Shown here one piece after another: positions 42,625 to 49,903 of a DNA stretch of 64,000 bases. The stretch covers positions 27,334 through 91,333 of the forward strand of contig NZ_JAASAD010000019.1 of assembly GCF_012726175.1 (NCBI RefSeq), written 5' to 3'. The translations under genes and the position numbers were made by a program. The DNA comes from Micromonospora sp. HNM0581. GTDB lineage: Bacteria > Actinomycetota > Actinomycetes > Mycobacteriales > Micromonosporaceae. Under the pieces are notes generated by a model, which ran no database searches, was not told where the DNA came from, and was given only the letters and a program-made list of their open reading frames with translations. Each line of letters begins with the position of its first letter. Within the stretch, counting starts at the first letter, position 1.

Positions 42625-42960
42625 CTAGCCGGCGATCGGCTCGGGCGTCTGGTCGCGCCCCCGCTGCTCGGCCGTGACAAGAGCGCTCACCCGACGCTCC
42701 GCCCAGAAGGAGACGAACGGTACGGTGCCGGCCAACATCACCAGGATCATCCGCTTCAGTTGCCAGTCGGCCCGCCGGGACAGATCGAAGGCGGCGACCA
42801 GATACACCATGTAGAGGAAGCCGTGCGCCTGGCCCACGGTCTCCACCACGACCGGGTTGTCGAAGCCGTACTTCAGTGGCATTCCGATCACGACCAGCAG
42901 GATCAGCACCACGCCGACGACCCAGGCGATCACGCGGTAGCGGGTGAGAGCAGCGCGCAC
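42625..42960 (-). CDS. DUF3817 family membrane protein
   Basis: 111 residues from GTG 42960, with AAGGACG upstream. Three hydrophobic segments: VIAWVVGVVLILLVVIGMP, HGFLYMVYLVAAFDL and RMILVMLAGTVPFVSFWAE. The GQAHGFLYMVYL and VPFVSFWAERRV motifs identify the DUF3817 family, actinobacterial inner-membrane proteins of unknown role. Follows the next gene by 26 nt on the same strand, so probably co-transcribed. Confidence 0.9.
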   Translation of the reverse strand: MRAALTRYRVIAWVVGVVLILLVVIGMPLKYGFDNPVVVETVGQAHGFLYMVYLVAAFDLSRRADWQLKRMILVMLAGTVPFVSFWAERRVSALVTAEQRGRDQTPEPIAG

Positions 42961-42986
42961 TTCTCGTCCGTCCTTCCGGACCCGGT

Positions 42987-43454
42987 TCAGCCGGGATAGT
43001 CACCAGGCTTCGCGCCCGGATTGGCGTTCAACCATGACAGGTAGCGGTTGTAGGCCGCCAGTTCGGCGTCGTCCACGCCGGAACCGACGGAGATCCGGGC
43101 AACCCGCACCGGACGTCGGATCCCCGGGCGTGGCAGGTCGGTGCGGGCGGCCCCGGCCGCACCGATGGTGGTGACGCCAGGCCCGGCTGACCCGGCCAGG
43201 TGAGCACGCGACGCCGACGCGCTCGCGTCGCCGTCGACCGAGGTGACCGCGCGTAGCGCGTGGCGTACCTCGCGCCACCAGACGAAGACCACGAAGCCGG
43301 CGAAGACGGGCCACTCCACGGCGTAACCCCAACTGATGGCGTTACCTGCCGCGGCCCGGCTCAACTGCCACCACCCGAGACCGAGAAACGAGATCACCAG
43401 CACGACCATGGCCACGTGGCGGGCGATCCACGCCGGGGTCCAGAGCCGCTTCAT
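42987..43454 (-). CDS. Membrane protein of unknown function
   Basis: 155 residues from ATG 43454. Two membrane segments near the N-terminus (VAMVVLVISFLGLGWWQLSR and VEWPVFAGFVVFVWW), then a basic stretch, a variable Ala/Gly-rich linker and a short conserved end, VDDAELAAYNRYLSWLNANP. The first helix resembles the front of SURF1-type proteins but the rest of that family is absent. Co-oriented with the DUF3817 gene downstream; the pair is a recurring actinobacterial arrangement. No function can be assigned. Confidence 0.82.
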   Translation of the reverse strand: MKRLWTPAWIARHVAMVVLVISFLGLGWWQLSRAAAGNAISWGYAVEWPVFAGFVVFVWWREVRHALRAVTSVDGDASASASRAHLAGSAGPGVTTIGAAGAARTDLPRPGIRRPVRVARISVGSGVDDAELAAYNRYLSWLNANPGAKPGDYPG

Positions 43455-43574
43455 GTGACGAGGGTACCGAAAGCGGCTGCCTTCTCCGACGCGGTGTCGT
43501 AGTGCCTTGTGGTTTGGCCACACCCAAGGTGGGCATCCGTACAGATGCCAGCCCAGGACGGACGAGGGGGCGAG

Positions 43575-43898
43575 ATGACGGCACCGGGACGACCGGACGA
43601 ATTTCCTGACGGCGGTACGGAGGTGAGCCCCGAGCAGCGCATCCCCGAGTGGAGGGACGGCCGCACGCCAGCCCCCGCCCCCGGGGTCGACCTCCTGGGC
43701 GTCGATCCCGCCGAACTGGGCGAGGAGGACCTCGTCCGGGAGATGCAGAGTCTGCATCGCACCCGTCTGGACACGCTGCGCCACGCAACCGACTCGGCCC
43801 TCGCCAACCACCTGCGGCGTACCGCCGAACTGGAGACCGAGTACCTCGCCCGCCACCCCGGTCGTGAGGTGGACCCCAGCCGGCTGCGGGACGGGTGA
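43575..43898 (+). CDS. DUF6158-like small protein
   Basis: 107 residues from ATG 43575, with GAGGGGG upstream. A Pro-rich disordered front (about 1-45) leads to a helical domain: DPAELGEEDLVREMQSLHRT, RLDTLRHATDSALANHLRRT and ELETEYLARHPGREVDPSRL. The helical part resembles small actinobacterial proteins grouped as DUF6158. Its stop shares a base with the next ATG (TGATG), so the two proteins are made together. Confidence 0.82.
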   Translation: MTAPGRPDEFPDGGTEVSPEQRIPEWRDGRTPAPAPGVDLLGVDPAELGEEDLVREMQSLHRTRLDTLRHATDSALANHLRRTAELETEYLARHPGREVDPSRLRDG

Positions 43899-44221
43899 TG
43901 GCGTACGCGGAGCGGGGGGTGTCCGCGCCACCAGAGGTCGTCTTCAACACTGCCACCGACCGAGGGCGGATCTCGTCCTGGTTGCCCGGCCCGTTGCTGT
44001 CGACGGACCCGGTCCAGGACGGCGACGCCGAGCAACTGTGGTCCCGCTGGACCGCCCGTGGCACCGACTGGTCGGTCGAGCTGAAGGTCGAGCCGGTCGA
44101 CGCCGGTGGCTCACGGCTCCGGCTCGAACTCGGCGGGGGCGGCGCGTCAGCCGACCGACTGGCGGGGGAGACGCTGGACAGCCTCGCCCGTGAGGTGGCC
44201 GACAACCTGCAGGCCGGCTGA
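43898..44221 (+). CDS. SRPBCC (START-like) small protein
   Basis: 107 residues. MAYAERGVSAPPEVVFNTAT, WLPGPL and the strand pair SVELKVEPVDAGGSRLRLEL match the helix-grip fold of polyketide-cyclase/START-like proteins, here shorter than the usual 140 residues. These bind a hydrophobic ligand in a central cavity; ligand unknown. ATG 43898 overlaps the upstream stop. Followed after 60 nt by the DUF1360 gene. Confidence 0.78.
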   Translation: MAYAERGVSAPPEVVFNTATDRGRISSWLPGPLLSTDPVQDGDAEQLWSRWTARGTDWSVELKVEPVDAGGSRLRLELGGGGASADRLAGETLDSLAREVADNLQAG

Positions 44222-44281
44222 GTCGGTCGGCCCGCCGCCGGACCGCGGCGGAATCGTAGCGTGACTTGAAAAGGAGGCCGG

Positions 44282-44812
44282 GTGAGCGACCTGAGGCAGA
44301 AGGTGGCGCGGTTGCGCCAGGCGTACGCACCACACGAGCACCGCCCGCTGGGCGGCTACCTGGCGGCGATGGGCACCTACGCCGGGGTGACCGGTGTGAT
44401 CACGGGTCTGGTGAAGGTGACCGGCCGAACGGTGCCGGAGCGACCGACCACGTCGGACGTGGTGCTGCTCGCCATCGCCACCCACAAGCTGAGCCGGCTG
44501 CTCTCCAAGGACGCGGTGACGAGTCCGTTGCGTGCCCCCTTCACCAGGTACGAACGACCGATCGGCAGCGGCGAGGTGATGGAGCAGGTACGCGACTCCG
44601 GCAGTTCCACCCGGCACGCCATCGGCGAACTGCTCAGCTGCCCGTTCTGCCTTGCCGTGTGGGTGGCCACCGGGCTCACCGGCGGACTGGTGCTCGCGCC
44701 CCGACTGACCCGGCTCGTCGCGACGGCGCTCACCGCCGTGGCGGCCTCGGACTTCCTGCAGATGGGGTACGCGGCGGCCCAGCGGGCAGCCGAGGGCGGC
44801 GCAGGGGAGTGA
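44282..44812 (+). CDS. DUF1360 family membrane protein
   Basis: 176 residues from GTG 44282, with AAAAGGAGG upstream. Family motifs DVVLLAIATHKLSRLLSKDA, VTSPLRAPFTRYE and ELLSCPFCLAVWVATGL mark DUF1360, a membrane-associated group with a conserved CPFC pair. Three hydrophobic segments at about 24-45, 128-145 and 148-165. Role unknown; the Bacillus homologue is sporulation-associated. Likely co-transcribed with the two small genes upstream. Confidence 0.92.
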   Translation: MSDLRQKVARLRQAYAPHEHRPLGGYLAAMGTYAGVTGVITGLVKVTGRTVPERPTTSDVVLLAIATHKLSRLLSKDAVTSPLRAPFTRYERPIGSGEVMEQVRDSGSSTRHAIGELLSCPFCLAVWVATGLTGGLVLAPRLTRLVATALTAVAASDFLQMGYAAAQRAAEGGAGE

Positions 44813-44828
44813 GGCCCGACGCGCAGGG

Positions 44829-45026
44829 TCAGCGTTGCATGCCGGACCAGCCGCTGGGCGACTCCGGCTCCCGCTCGTCCTCGTCGGCACCGGTGATGAT
44901 GTCCCGGTCCACGGCGGTGCGATCGTGCTCGTTGGCGAAGTCGGGCTCCGGCAGGGTGTCCGTCCCCTCCGGTGGTTGGCCGAGCGCGGGCGTACCGGTG
45001 TGCTGATCTTCCTCGCGCTGCCTCAT
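44829..45026 (-). CDS. Small acidic hydrophilic protein
   Basis: 65 residues from ATG 45026, with GGGAGGGG about 9 nt upstream. The product is charged and without predicted secondary structure until the end: MRQREEDQHTGTPALGQPPE, LPEPDFANEHDRTAVDRDI, then PESPSGWSGMQR. No recognised family. Follows the next minus-strand gene with 37 nt between them, so co-transcription is likely. Confidence 0.68.
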   Translation of the reverse strand: MRQREEDQHTGTPALGQPPEGTDTLPEPDFANEHDRTAVDRDIITGADEDEREPESPSGWSGMQR

Positions 45027-45063
45027 CGTGTTCCCCTCCCTCTCGCCGGTGCCGGTGGGTCGG

Positions 45064-45429
45064 TCAGCCCACCGACCCACCCAGCAGGTCGGTCACCTCG
45101 TCGACCGCGTACTCGCCCTGCGGTAGGGCGTTGAGCCGGGACAACAGCTGCGCCGGCAGCTCCGCGGCTACCGCGCGACGGTAGATGTCGACCTGACTGA
45201 TCCGCTCCTGGCCTCGGTACAGATCGTCGAGCAGGTCGTCGAGCGGACGGGTGTCCACCTCCTCGGTCTCCACCTCGTCGACTGCGGCAGCCGTGCCGGG
45301 CAGGTCGGTGACGGGCGGATCGAGCGCGGCGGTGTCGACCACGGGCACGTCGGCCAGCACGGCTTCGGGTAGCCGTGCCTGCGTCGTGGGTACCGTGGGC
45401 GCCTCGGTCACGGGTACGTCGTCGGTCAC
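45064..45429 (-). CDS. Hypothetical protein with C-terminal helical domain
   Basis: 121 residues from GTG 45429 (weak ribosome site). The first 65 residues are Val/Pro/Thr/Asp-rich and likely disordered. The remainder, DDLLDDLYRGQERISQVDIY, RAVAAELPAQLLSRLNALPQ and GEYAVDEVTDLLGGS, forms three helices resembling the small helical modules of DUF2795-type proteins. Function unknown. Codon use fits a real gene. Confidence 0.7.
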   Translation of the reverse strand: MTDDVPVTEAPTVPTTQARLPEAVLADVPVVDTAALDPPVTDLPGTAAAVDEVETEEVDTRPLDDLLDDLYRGQERISQVDIYRRAVAAELPAQLLSRLNALPQGEYAVDEVTDLLGGSVG

Positions 45430-45487
45430 CCCCGGGAGCTACCCGTCCCCGACCCGCCAAAACGCCCGCCCCCCGGCCTCCCGCCGT

Positions 45488-45540
45488 GATCACGGGGCTG
45501 TCGCGGTGGAAAACGGAACCTGCGCGACAACCTCGTGATC
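45488..45540 (-). terminator. Inverted repeat after the DAHP synthase gene
   Basis: Arms 45488-45505 (GATCACGGGGCTGTCGCG) and 45523-45540 match at 16 of 18 positions, both exceptions allowing G-U pairs, around a 17-nt loop. It lies 11 nt after the DAHP synthase stop on the minus strand. Like the repeat at 4638-4705 it is bounded by GTGATC/GATC. Confidence 0.7.
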
Positions 45541-45550
45541 GGCGTGACTG

Positions 45551-46651
45551 TCAGGCGGGGGTGGGCAGGGAGGTGGCGGCGCGGCGGGCGCGGACGGCGG
45601 CTGCCAGCTCGTCGAGCACCTCGTCGGTGGTGTCCCAGCCGATGCAGGCGTCGGTGACCGACTGGCCGTAGGTGAGTTCGCGGGTGGGGTCGAGATCCTG
45701 CCGACCCGGCACCAGGAAGCTCTCCAGCATGATCCCCACGATGCCGCGCTGGCCGGCGGCGATCTGCCCGGCCACGTCGGCGGCCACCACCGGCTGGTTG
45801 CGGTGGTCCTTGCCGCTGTTGGCATGGCTGGCGTCCACCACCAACCGTTCCGGCAGTCCCGCGGCCCGTAGCAGGTCCAGTGCACCGGCCACCGACACGG
45901 CGTCGTAGTTCGGCAGGCCGCCACCGCCCCGCAGCACCAGGTGTCCGTCCGCGTTGCCCCGGGTGTGCATGATCGCCGGGATGCCGGAGACATCGATGCC
46001 CGGGAAGACGTGCGGAACGCCAGCGGCCCGGATCGCGTCGACGGCCGTGGCGATACTGCCGTCAGGGCGGTTCTTCATGCCGATCGGCATGGACAGCCCG
46101 GAGGCGAGCTGCCGGTGCACCTGGCTCTCCACGGTGCGTGCGCCGATCGCACCCCACGCGACGGTGTCCGCGATGTACTGCGGAGTGATCGGGTCGAGGA
46201 ACTCACAGCCCGCCGGCAGGCCGAGCCGCAGGACGTCCAGCAGCAGTTCCCGGGCCCGGCGCAGCCCCGTGTTGACGTCACCGGAACCGTCGAGCCCGGG
46301 ATCGTTGATCAGGCCTTTCCAGCCCACCGTGGAACGCGGCTTCTCGAAGTAGACCCGCATCACCACGAGCAGGTCCCCACTGACCCGCTCGGCTGCCACG
46401 CGGAGCCGGTGCGCGTAGTCGAGAGCGGCGGCGGGGTCGTGTACCGAGCACGGCCCGACCACCACCAGCAGCCGGTCGTCGGTACGGTCGAGCACCTGGC
46501 CGACCGCGCGGCGGCCAGCCAGCACGGCCGCCGTGAGTGCGTCGTCCAGAGGCAGCTCGTGCAGCAGCAGGGCGGGAGTGGTGAGCGGCACGACACGGTC
46601 GATCCGCTGGTCGATGACCCGGTGGTTCTCCGGGGTCGGCACGTTGGACAT
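45551..46651 (-). CDS. aroF: DAHP synthase, type I (AroF/AroG class)
   Basis: 366 residues from ATG 46651 (GGCGGAAGG upstream). Condenses phosphoenolpyruvate and erythrose-4-phosphate, the first step of the shikimate pathway. Motifs: VVGPCSVHDPAAALDYA, MRVYFEKPRSTVGWKGLIND, GARTVESQVHRQLASGLSMP, GMKNRPDG and VVDASHANSGKDH. This is the E. coli-like type I enzyme with the N-terminal extension used for aromatic feedback; many actinomycetes also carry a type II enzyme, so this may be an additional copy. A hairpin in its 300-nt leader suggests regulation. No other shikimate genes adjoin. Confidence 0.96.
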   Translation of the reverse strand: MSNVPTPENHRVIDQRIDRVVPLTTPALLLHELPLDDALTAAVLAGRRAVGQVLDRTDDRLLVVVGPCSVHDPAAALDYAHRLRVAAERVSGDLLVVMRVYFEKPRSTVGWKGLINDPGLDGSGDVNTGLRRARELLLDVLRLGLPAGCEFLDPITPQYIADTVAWGAIGARTVESQVHRQLASGLSMPIGMKNRPDGSIATAVDAIRAAGVPHVFPGIDVSGIPAIMHTRGNADGHLVLRGGGGLPNYDAVSVAGALDLLRAAGLPERLVVDASHANSGKDHRNQPVVAADVAGQIAAGQRGIVGIMLESFLVPGRQDLDPTRELTYGQSVTDACIGWDTTDEVLDELAAAVRARRAATSLPTPA

Positions 46652-46711
46652 CCTTCCGCCGACCGCACCCGGGGCCGGTGCCCGGGTCGAGCCGGCTGCT
46701 CGTACGCGAAA

Positions 46712-46735
46712 GGGCAGGAACGAAAGCTCCTGCCC
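46712..46735 (-). promoter_or_regulatory. Leader hairpin upstream of DAHP synthase, possible attenuator
   Basis: GGGCAGGA (46712-46719) pairs with TCCTGCCC (46728-46735) around an 8-nt loop; on the minus strand it is followed by TTTCGCG. It lies 60 nt before the DAHP synthase start. No aromatic-rich leader peptide was found, so attenuation is only a possibility. Confidence 0.4.
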
Positions 46736-46903
46736 GGCCGGCTCGAAATCGGTGACGTCAGATCATGGTGAAGTCACCGGCCCACGAGCCGGCTCGCTAA
46801 ACCATCGATACGACAGTGTCACGGCGGTAAGCCTACCCGACCGCGCCCGAGCGCTCATCCTCCCGTCGGCAAAGCCTCGTCTCATGTTTACCGACATCAA
46901 TGG

Positions 46904-46925
46904 GTTCGTCGGTAGTTTCGGCGTC
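46904..46925 (+). promoter_or_regulatory. Candidate PHO box upstream of PhoX
   Basis: GTTCGTCGGTA (46904-46914) and GTTTCGGCGTC (46915-46925) are consecutive 11-nt units beginning GTT, with a GTTTACC element at 46886-46892. PhoP sites in streptomycetes are 11-nt direct repeats starting G(G/T)TCA. The match is partial; its place before a phosphatase gene is the main argument. Confidence 0.35.
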
Positions 46926-46953
46926 ACCGAAAGCCGCTCACCCGGAGGTCCCG

Positions 46954-48105
46954 ATGGATCGTCGTACCGTCCTGCGCGCCACCGTCGCCGGTGGCGCCGC
47001 CGCCTTCTCCGGCAGCCTGTGGGCGGGTGCCGCCGTGGCCGCACCGGCCCAACCCGGCCCGAGCCCCTACGGCTCGCTGCGCAGCGCCGACGCCAACGGC
47101 ATCCAGCTGCCCAACGGGTTCACCAGCCGGGTGATCGCCCGGTCCCGTCAGGCAGTTTCAGGAACGTCGTACTCCTGGCACGACGCGCCCGACGGCGGTG
47201 CCTGTTTCGTCGCCGGCACAGGCTGGATCTACGTCTCGAACTCCGAGATCACCCCCGGCGGCGGCGCCTCGGCGGTGCGCTTCAACGCCGACGGCAGCAT
47301 CGCCTCGGCGTACCGCATCCTGTCCAACACCAACCAGAACTGTGCCGGCGGCGCCACCCCCTGGGGCACCTGGCTCTCCTGCGAGGAGGTCAGCCGCGGG
47401 TTCGTCTACGAGACGTACCCGCAGGGTGGCACCACGGCGGTGCAACGACCGGCGATGGGGCGGTTCAAGCACGAGGCCGCCGCCTGCGACCCCGATCGCG
47501 GGGTGATCTACCTGACCGAGGACGAGAACAACGGCTGCTTCTACCGGTTCCGGCCGAACAGTTGGGGCAACCTCTCCGCCGGCACCCTCGAGGTGCTAGT
47601 CGCGGGGTCGGCCACCAGCGGCCCGGTGACCTGGGCCCGGGTGCCGGACCCGGACGGGTCGCCGACGGTGACCCGCAGTCAGGTCTCCGGTGCCAAGCGG
47701 TTCAACGGTGGGGAGGGCTGCTGGTACGCCGACGGGACCTGCTGGTTCACCACGAAGGGAGACAACCGGGTGTGGGCGTACGACGCGGTCGACCAACGCA
47801 TCGACCTGGCGTACGACGACTCGTTGGTGTCCGGCACCGCACCGTTGACCGGGGTGGACAACATCACCGGCACCGGTTCGGGTGACCTCTACGTGGCCGA
47901 GGACGGCGGCAACATGGAGATCAACATCATCACCCCGACGGGGGTGGTCGCCCCGTTCCTGCGAATCACCGGCCAGTCGTACTCGGAGATCTGTGGGCCG
48001 GCCTTCTCGCCCGACGGCACCCGTCTGTACTTCTCGTCGCAGCGCGGCGCCTCCGGTTCCTCCTCCGGCGGCATCACCTACGAGGTTCGTGGCCCGTTCC
48101 GCTGA
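46954..48105 (+). CDS. PhoX-family (DUF839) secreted phosphatase-like protein, Tat substrate
   Basis: 383 residues from ATG 46954 (GGAGG upstream). A twin-arginine signal (MDRRTVLRATVAGGAAAFSG) ends near AVAA. The rest is a beta-propeller: SYSWHDAPDGGACFVAGTGW, ATPWGTWLSCEEVSRGFVYE, GRFKHEAAACDPDRGVIYLT, EDENNGCFYRF and GVDNITGTGSGDLYVAEDGG. The metal-binding EE and HE pairs of PhoX (CEE, KHEAA) are present. PhoX enzymes release phosphate from esters outside the cell with Fe/Ca cofactors. It is shorter than classical PhoX (about 600 residues), so substrate range may differ. Confidence 0.9.
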   Translation: MDRRTVLRATVAGGAAAFSGSLWAGAAVAAPAQPGPSPYGSLRSADANGIQLPNGFTSRVIARSRQAVSGTSYSWHDAPDGGACFVAGTGWIYVSNSEITPGGGASAVRFNADGSIASAYRILSNTNQNCAGGATPWGTWLSCEEVSRGFVYETYPQGGTTAVQRPAMGRFKHEAAACDPDRGVIYLTEDENNGCFYRFRPNSWGNLSAGTLEVLVAGSATSGPVTWARVPDPDGSPTVTRSQVSGAKRFNGGEGCWYADGTCWFTTKGDNRVWAYDAVDQRIDLAYDDSLVSGTAPLTGVDNITGTGSGDLYVAEDGGNMEINIITPTGVVAPFLRITGQSYSEICGPAFSPDGTRLYFSSQRGASGSSSGGITYEVRGPFR

Positions 48106-48122
48106 GCCGGTCCGCGGATGTC

Positions 48123-48170
48123 AGGAAGGGCGCCTTTCACGACGCCGGGTGTGGACAAGGTGCCCTTCCT
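48123..48170 (+). terminator. Inverted repeat after PhoX
   Basis: AGGAAGGGCGCCTT (48123-48136) pairs with 48157-48170 with one G-U pair, around a 20-nt loop, 18 nt after the PhoX stop. Probable terminator. Confidence 0.7.
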
Positions 48171-48210
48171 CGCCTGAGTGGGGGAGAGCGGGGCGGGGTA
48201 AAGCAGCGGT

Positions 48211-48426
48211 ATGAACGACGAGCGAAGCGACCAGGAGCGGGTGGAGTCCCGCGCCCACCTGCTACCGGAGGAGGCCGCAGCCGGCAGCGACGACGCACGT
48301 GCCCAGGCGGATGCGATCCTCGCCGAGTCCGACGCCCGCGCGGCCGACCAGAACGTCGCCCCCGACACCGTCCTGGAACGGCGTACCTCGGACCAGACCG
48401 TGCACCCCGTCGAGCCGCCGGACTGA
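48211..48426 (+). CDS. Small hydrophilic protein
   Basis: 71 residues, ATG 48211. Strongly charged and helical: NDERSDQERVESRAHLLPEE, ARAQADAILAESDARAADQN, then VLERRTSDQTVHPVEPPD. No recognised family. A GGGTAA element lies about 10 nt before the start and no ribosome site is evident, so expression could be leaderless. Separate from PhoX by the hairpin at 48123-48170. Confidence 0.65.
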   Translation: MNDERSDQERVESRAHLLPEEAAAGSDDARAQADAILAESDARAADQNVAPDTVLERRTSDQTVHPVEPPD

Positions 48427-48512
48427 CAGCGGCGCTCCCGCCCGACGGGATCCTCGCCCGGTGTCGCAGTGCCGGCGGGGTGTCCCGGGGACTGCGGAGG
48501 CAAAAGATCGGA

Positions 48513-48518
48513 TAGCGT
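48513..48518 (+). promoter_or_regulatory. -10 element for leaderless M16 peptidase transcript
   Basis: TAGCGT followed by exactly 7 nt and ATG 48526. In actinobacteria a TANNNT placed 7 nt before the start codon is typical of leaderless genes. No ribosome site precedes this ATG, which agrees. Confidence 0.5.
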
Positions 48519-48525
48519 CGGTGTC

Positions 48526-49818
48526 ATGCCCGACAGCGGTTACCCCTGGCCGATTTCGACGACCCGACTGGACAACGGCCTGCGCGTGGTGGTCAGCGAG
48601 GACCGCACCGCCCCGGCGGTCGCGGTCAACCTCTGGTACGACGTGGGCTCCCGGCACGAGCCGGCCGGCCAGACGGGCTTCGCCCACCTCTTCGAACACC
48701 TGATGTTCGAGGGGTCGACGCACGTCGCGAAGACCGAGCACATGAAGCTGGTCCAGGGGGCCGGTGGCTCGCTGAACGCCACCACCAACCCGGACCGCAC
48801 CAACTACTTCGAGACGGTCCCGGCGGAGCACCTCGAGCTGGCCCTCTGGCTGGAGGCCGACCGGATGGGCGGGCTGGTGCCGGCGCTGACCCAGGAGACG
48901 CTCGACAACCAGCGCGACGTGGTCAAGAACGAGCGGCGGCAACGCTACGAGAACGTGCCCTACGGCGACGCCTGGCTGCGGCTGCTGCCGCTGCTCTACC
49001 CGCCGGGCCACCCGTACCATCACGCCACCATCGGGTCGATGGCCGATCTGAACGCCGCCGACCTGGCCACCTTCCAGGCGTTCCACCGGACCTACTACGC
49101 GCCGAACAACGCCGTGCTCACCGTGGTCGGCGACACCACAGTGGACGAGGTGGTCTCCCTGGCCGACAGGTACTTCGGCGCGATCCCGCCCCGGCCCGAC
49201 ATTCCGCCGGCACCGGACGGCCGAGTGGTACCGGCCACCGGAGTCCCCGCCGAGGAGACGGTGGTCACCGACGTCCCGGCACCCCGGGTGTACGTCGCGC
49301 ACCGCACCTACCCGTTCGGCACCCCCGGGTACGACGTGATGACGGTGCTGGCCACCGTGCTGGGCAGCGGTCGGGGCAGCCGCCTCTACCAGCGTCTCGC
49401 CGACGGTGAACGGATCGCCCAGCCCGATCTGGTCGGGGCGTACGGGGTGGACCTGGCGCACGCTCCGGCGCCGCTGATCGCCACCGCCACCGCCCGCCCG
49501 TCGGTCACCGGTGAGCAGGTGGCCGCCGGGCTCGCCCAGGTGGTCGACGAGCTGGCGACCGTGCCGGTCACCGCAGCCGAACTGGACCGGGCGAAGGCAC
49601 TGCTGACCACCGCATGGTGGCGACAGATGTCCACCGTGGATGGTAGGGCGGACGCGCTCAGCCGGTACGCCACCCAGTTCGGTGACCCGGCCGTGGTGGC
49701 CGAACGGTTACCTGCCTGGCTCGCGGTGACCGCCGGGCAGATCACCGAGGCGGCGGCCGAGGTGCTCGGCGCGGGCGACCGGGCGACCCTGATCTACCTT
49801 CCGGAGGGAAAGCAGTGA
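48526..49818 (+). CDS. M16 zinc metallopeptidase, catalytic subunit
   Basis: 430 residues. The inverted zinc motif HLFEH lies at 54-58 (FAHLFEHLMFEG), with the third ligand in the ETLDNQRDVVKNERRQRYEN helix. The second M16 half starts near residue 235, with RYFGAIPPRPDIPPAP just before. M16 peptidases of this bacterial type work as a pair of a catalytic and a non-catalytic protein in the cytoplasm, degrading short peptides. The partner follows after 85 nt. Confidence 0.95.
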   Translation: MPDSGYPWPISTTRLDNGLRVVVSEDRTAPAVAVNLWYDVGSRHEPAGQTGFAHLFEHLMFEGSTHVAKTEHMKLVQGAGGSLNATTNPDRTNYFETVPAEHLELALWLEADRMGGLVPALTQETLDNQRDVVKNERRQRYENVPYGDAWLRLLPLLYPPGHPYHHATIGSMADLNAADLATFQAFHRTYYAPNNAVLTVVGDTTVDEVVSLADRYFGAIPPRPDIPPAPDGRVVPATGVPAEETVVTDVPAPRVYVAHRTYPFGTPGYDVMTVLATVLGSGRGSRLYQRLADGERIAQPDLVGAYGVDLAHAPAPLIATATARPSVTGEQVAAGLAQVVDELATVPVTAAELDRAKALLTTAWWRQMSTVDGRADALSRYATQFGDPAVVAERLPAWLAVTAGQITEAAAEVLGAGDRATLIYLPEGKQ

Positions 49819-49903
49819 CCGCGATCAGTGATCGGCGTTGCCCGGTTGGGTGTGCGACACCGGCACCGGCCAGCTCTGCAGCCGCGAACGAGAGGAACGA
49901 CAG

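Larger units (their letters stand above)
46652..46953. other. 302-bp divergent intergenic region (DAHP synthase / PhoX)
   Basis: Toward the DAHP synthase gene lies a hairpin at 46712-46735. Toward the PhoX gene, the last 70 nt are less GC-rich and hold the GTTC-type repeats at 46904-46925. No credible ORF is seen. Confidence 0.5.

Noticed and set aside
46652..46830. Possible aromatic-amino-acid leader peptide or T-box before DAHP synthase
   Set aside because: The only short frame near the hairpin is Met-Ile-stop, without Trp, Phe or Tyr codons, and no T-box sequence was seen.
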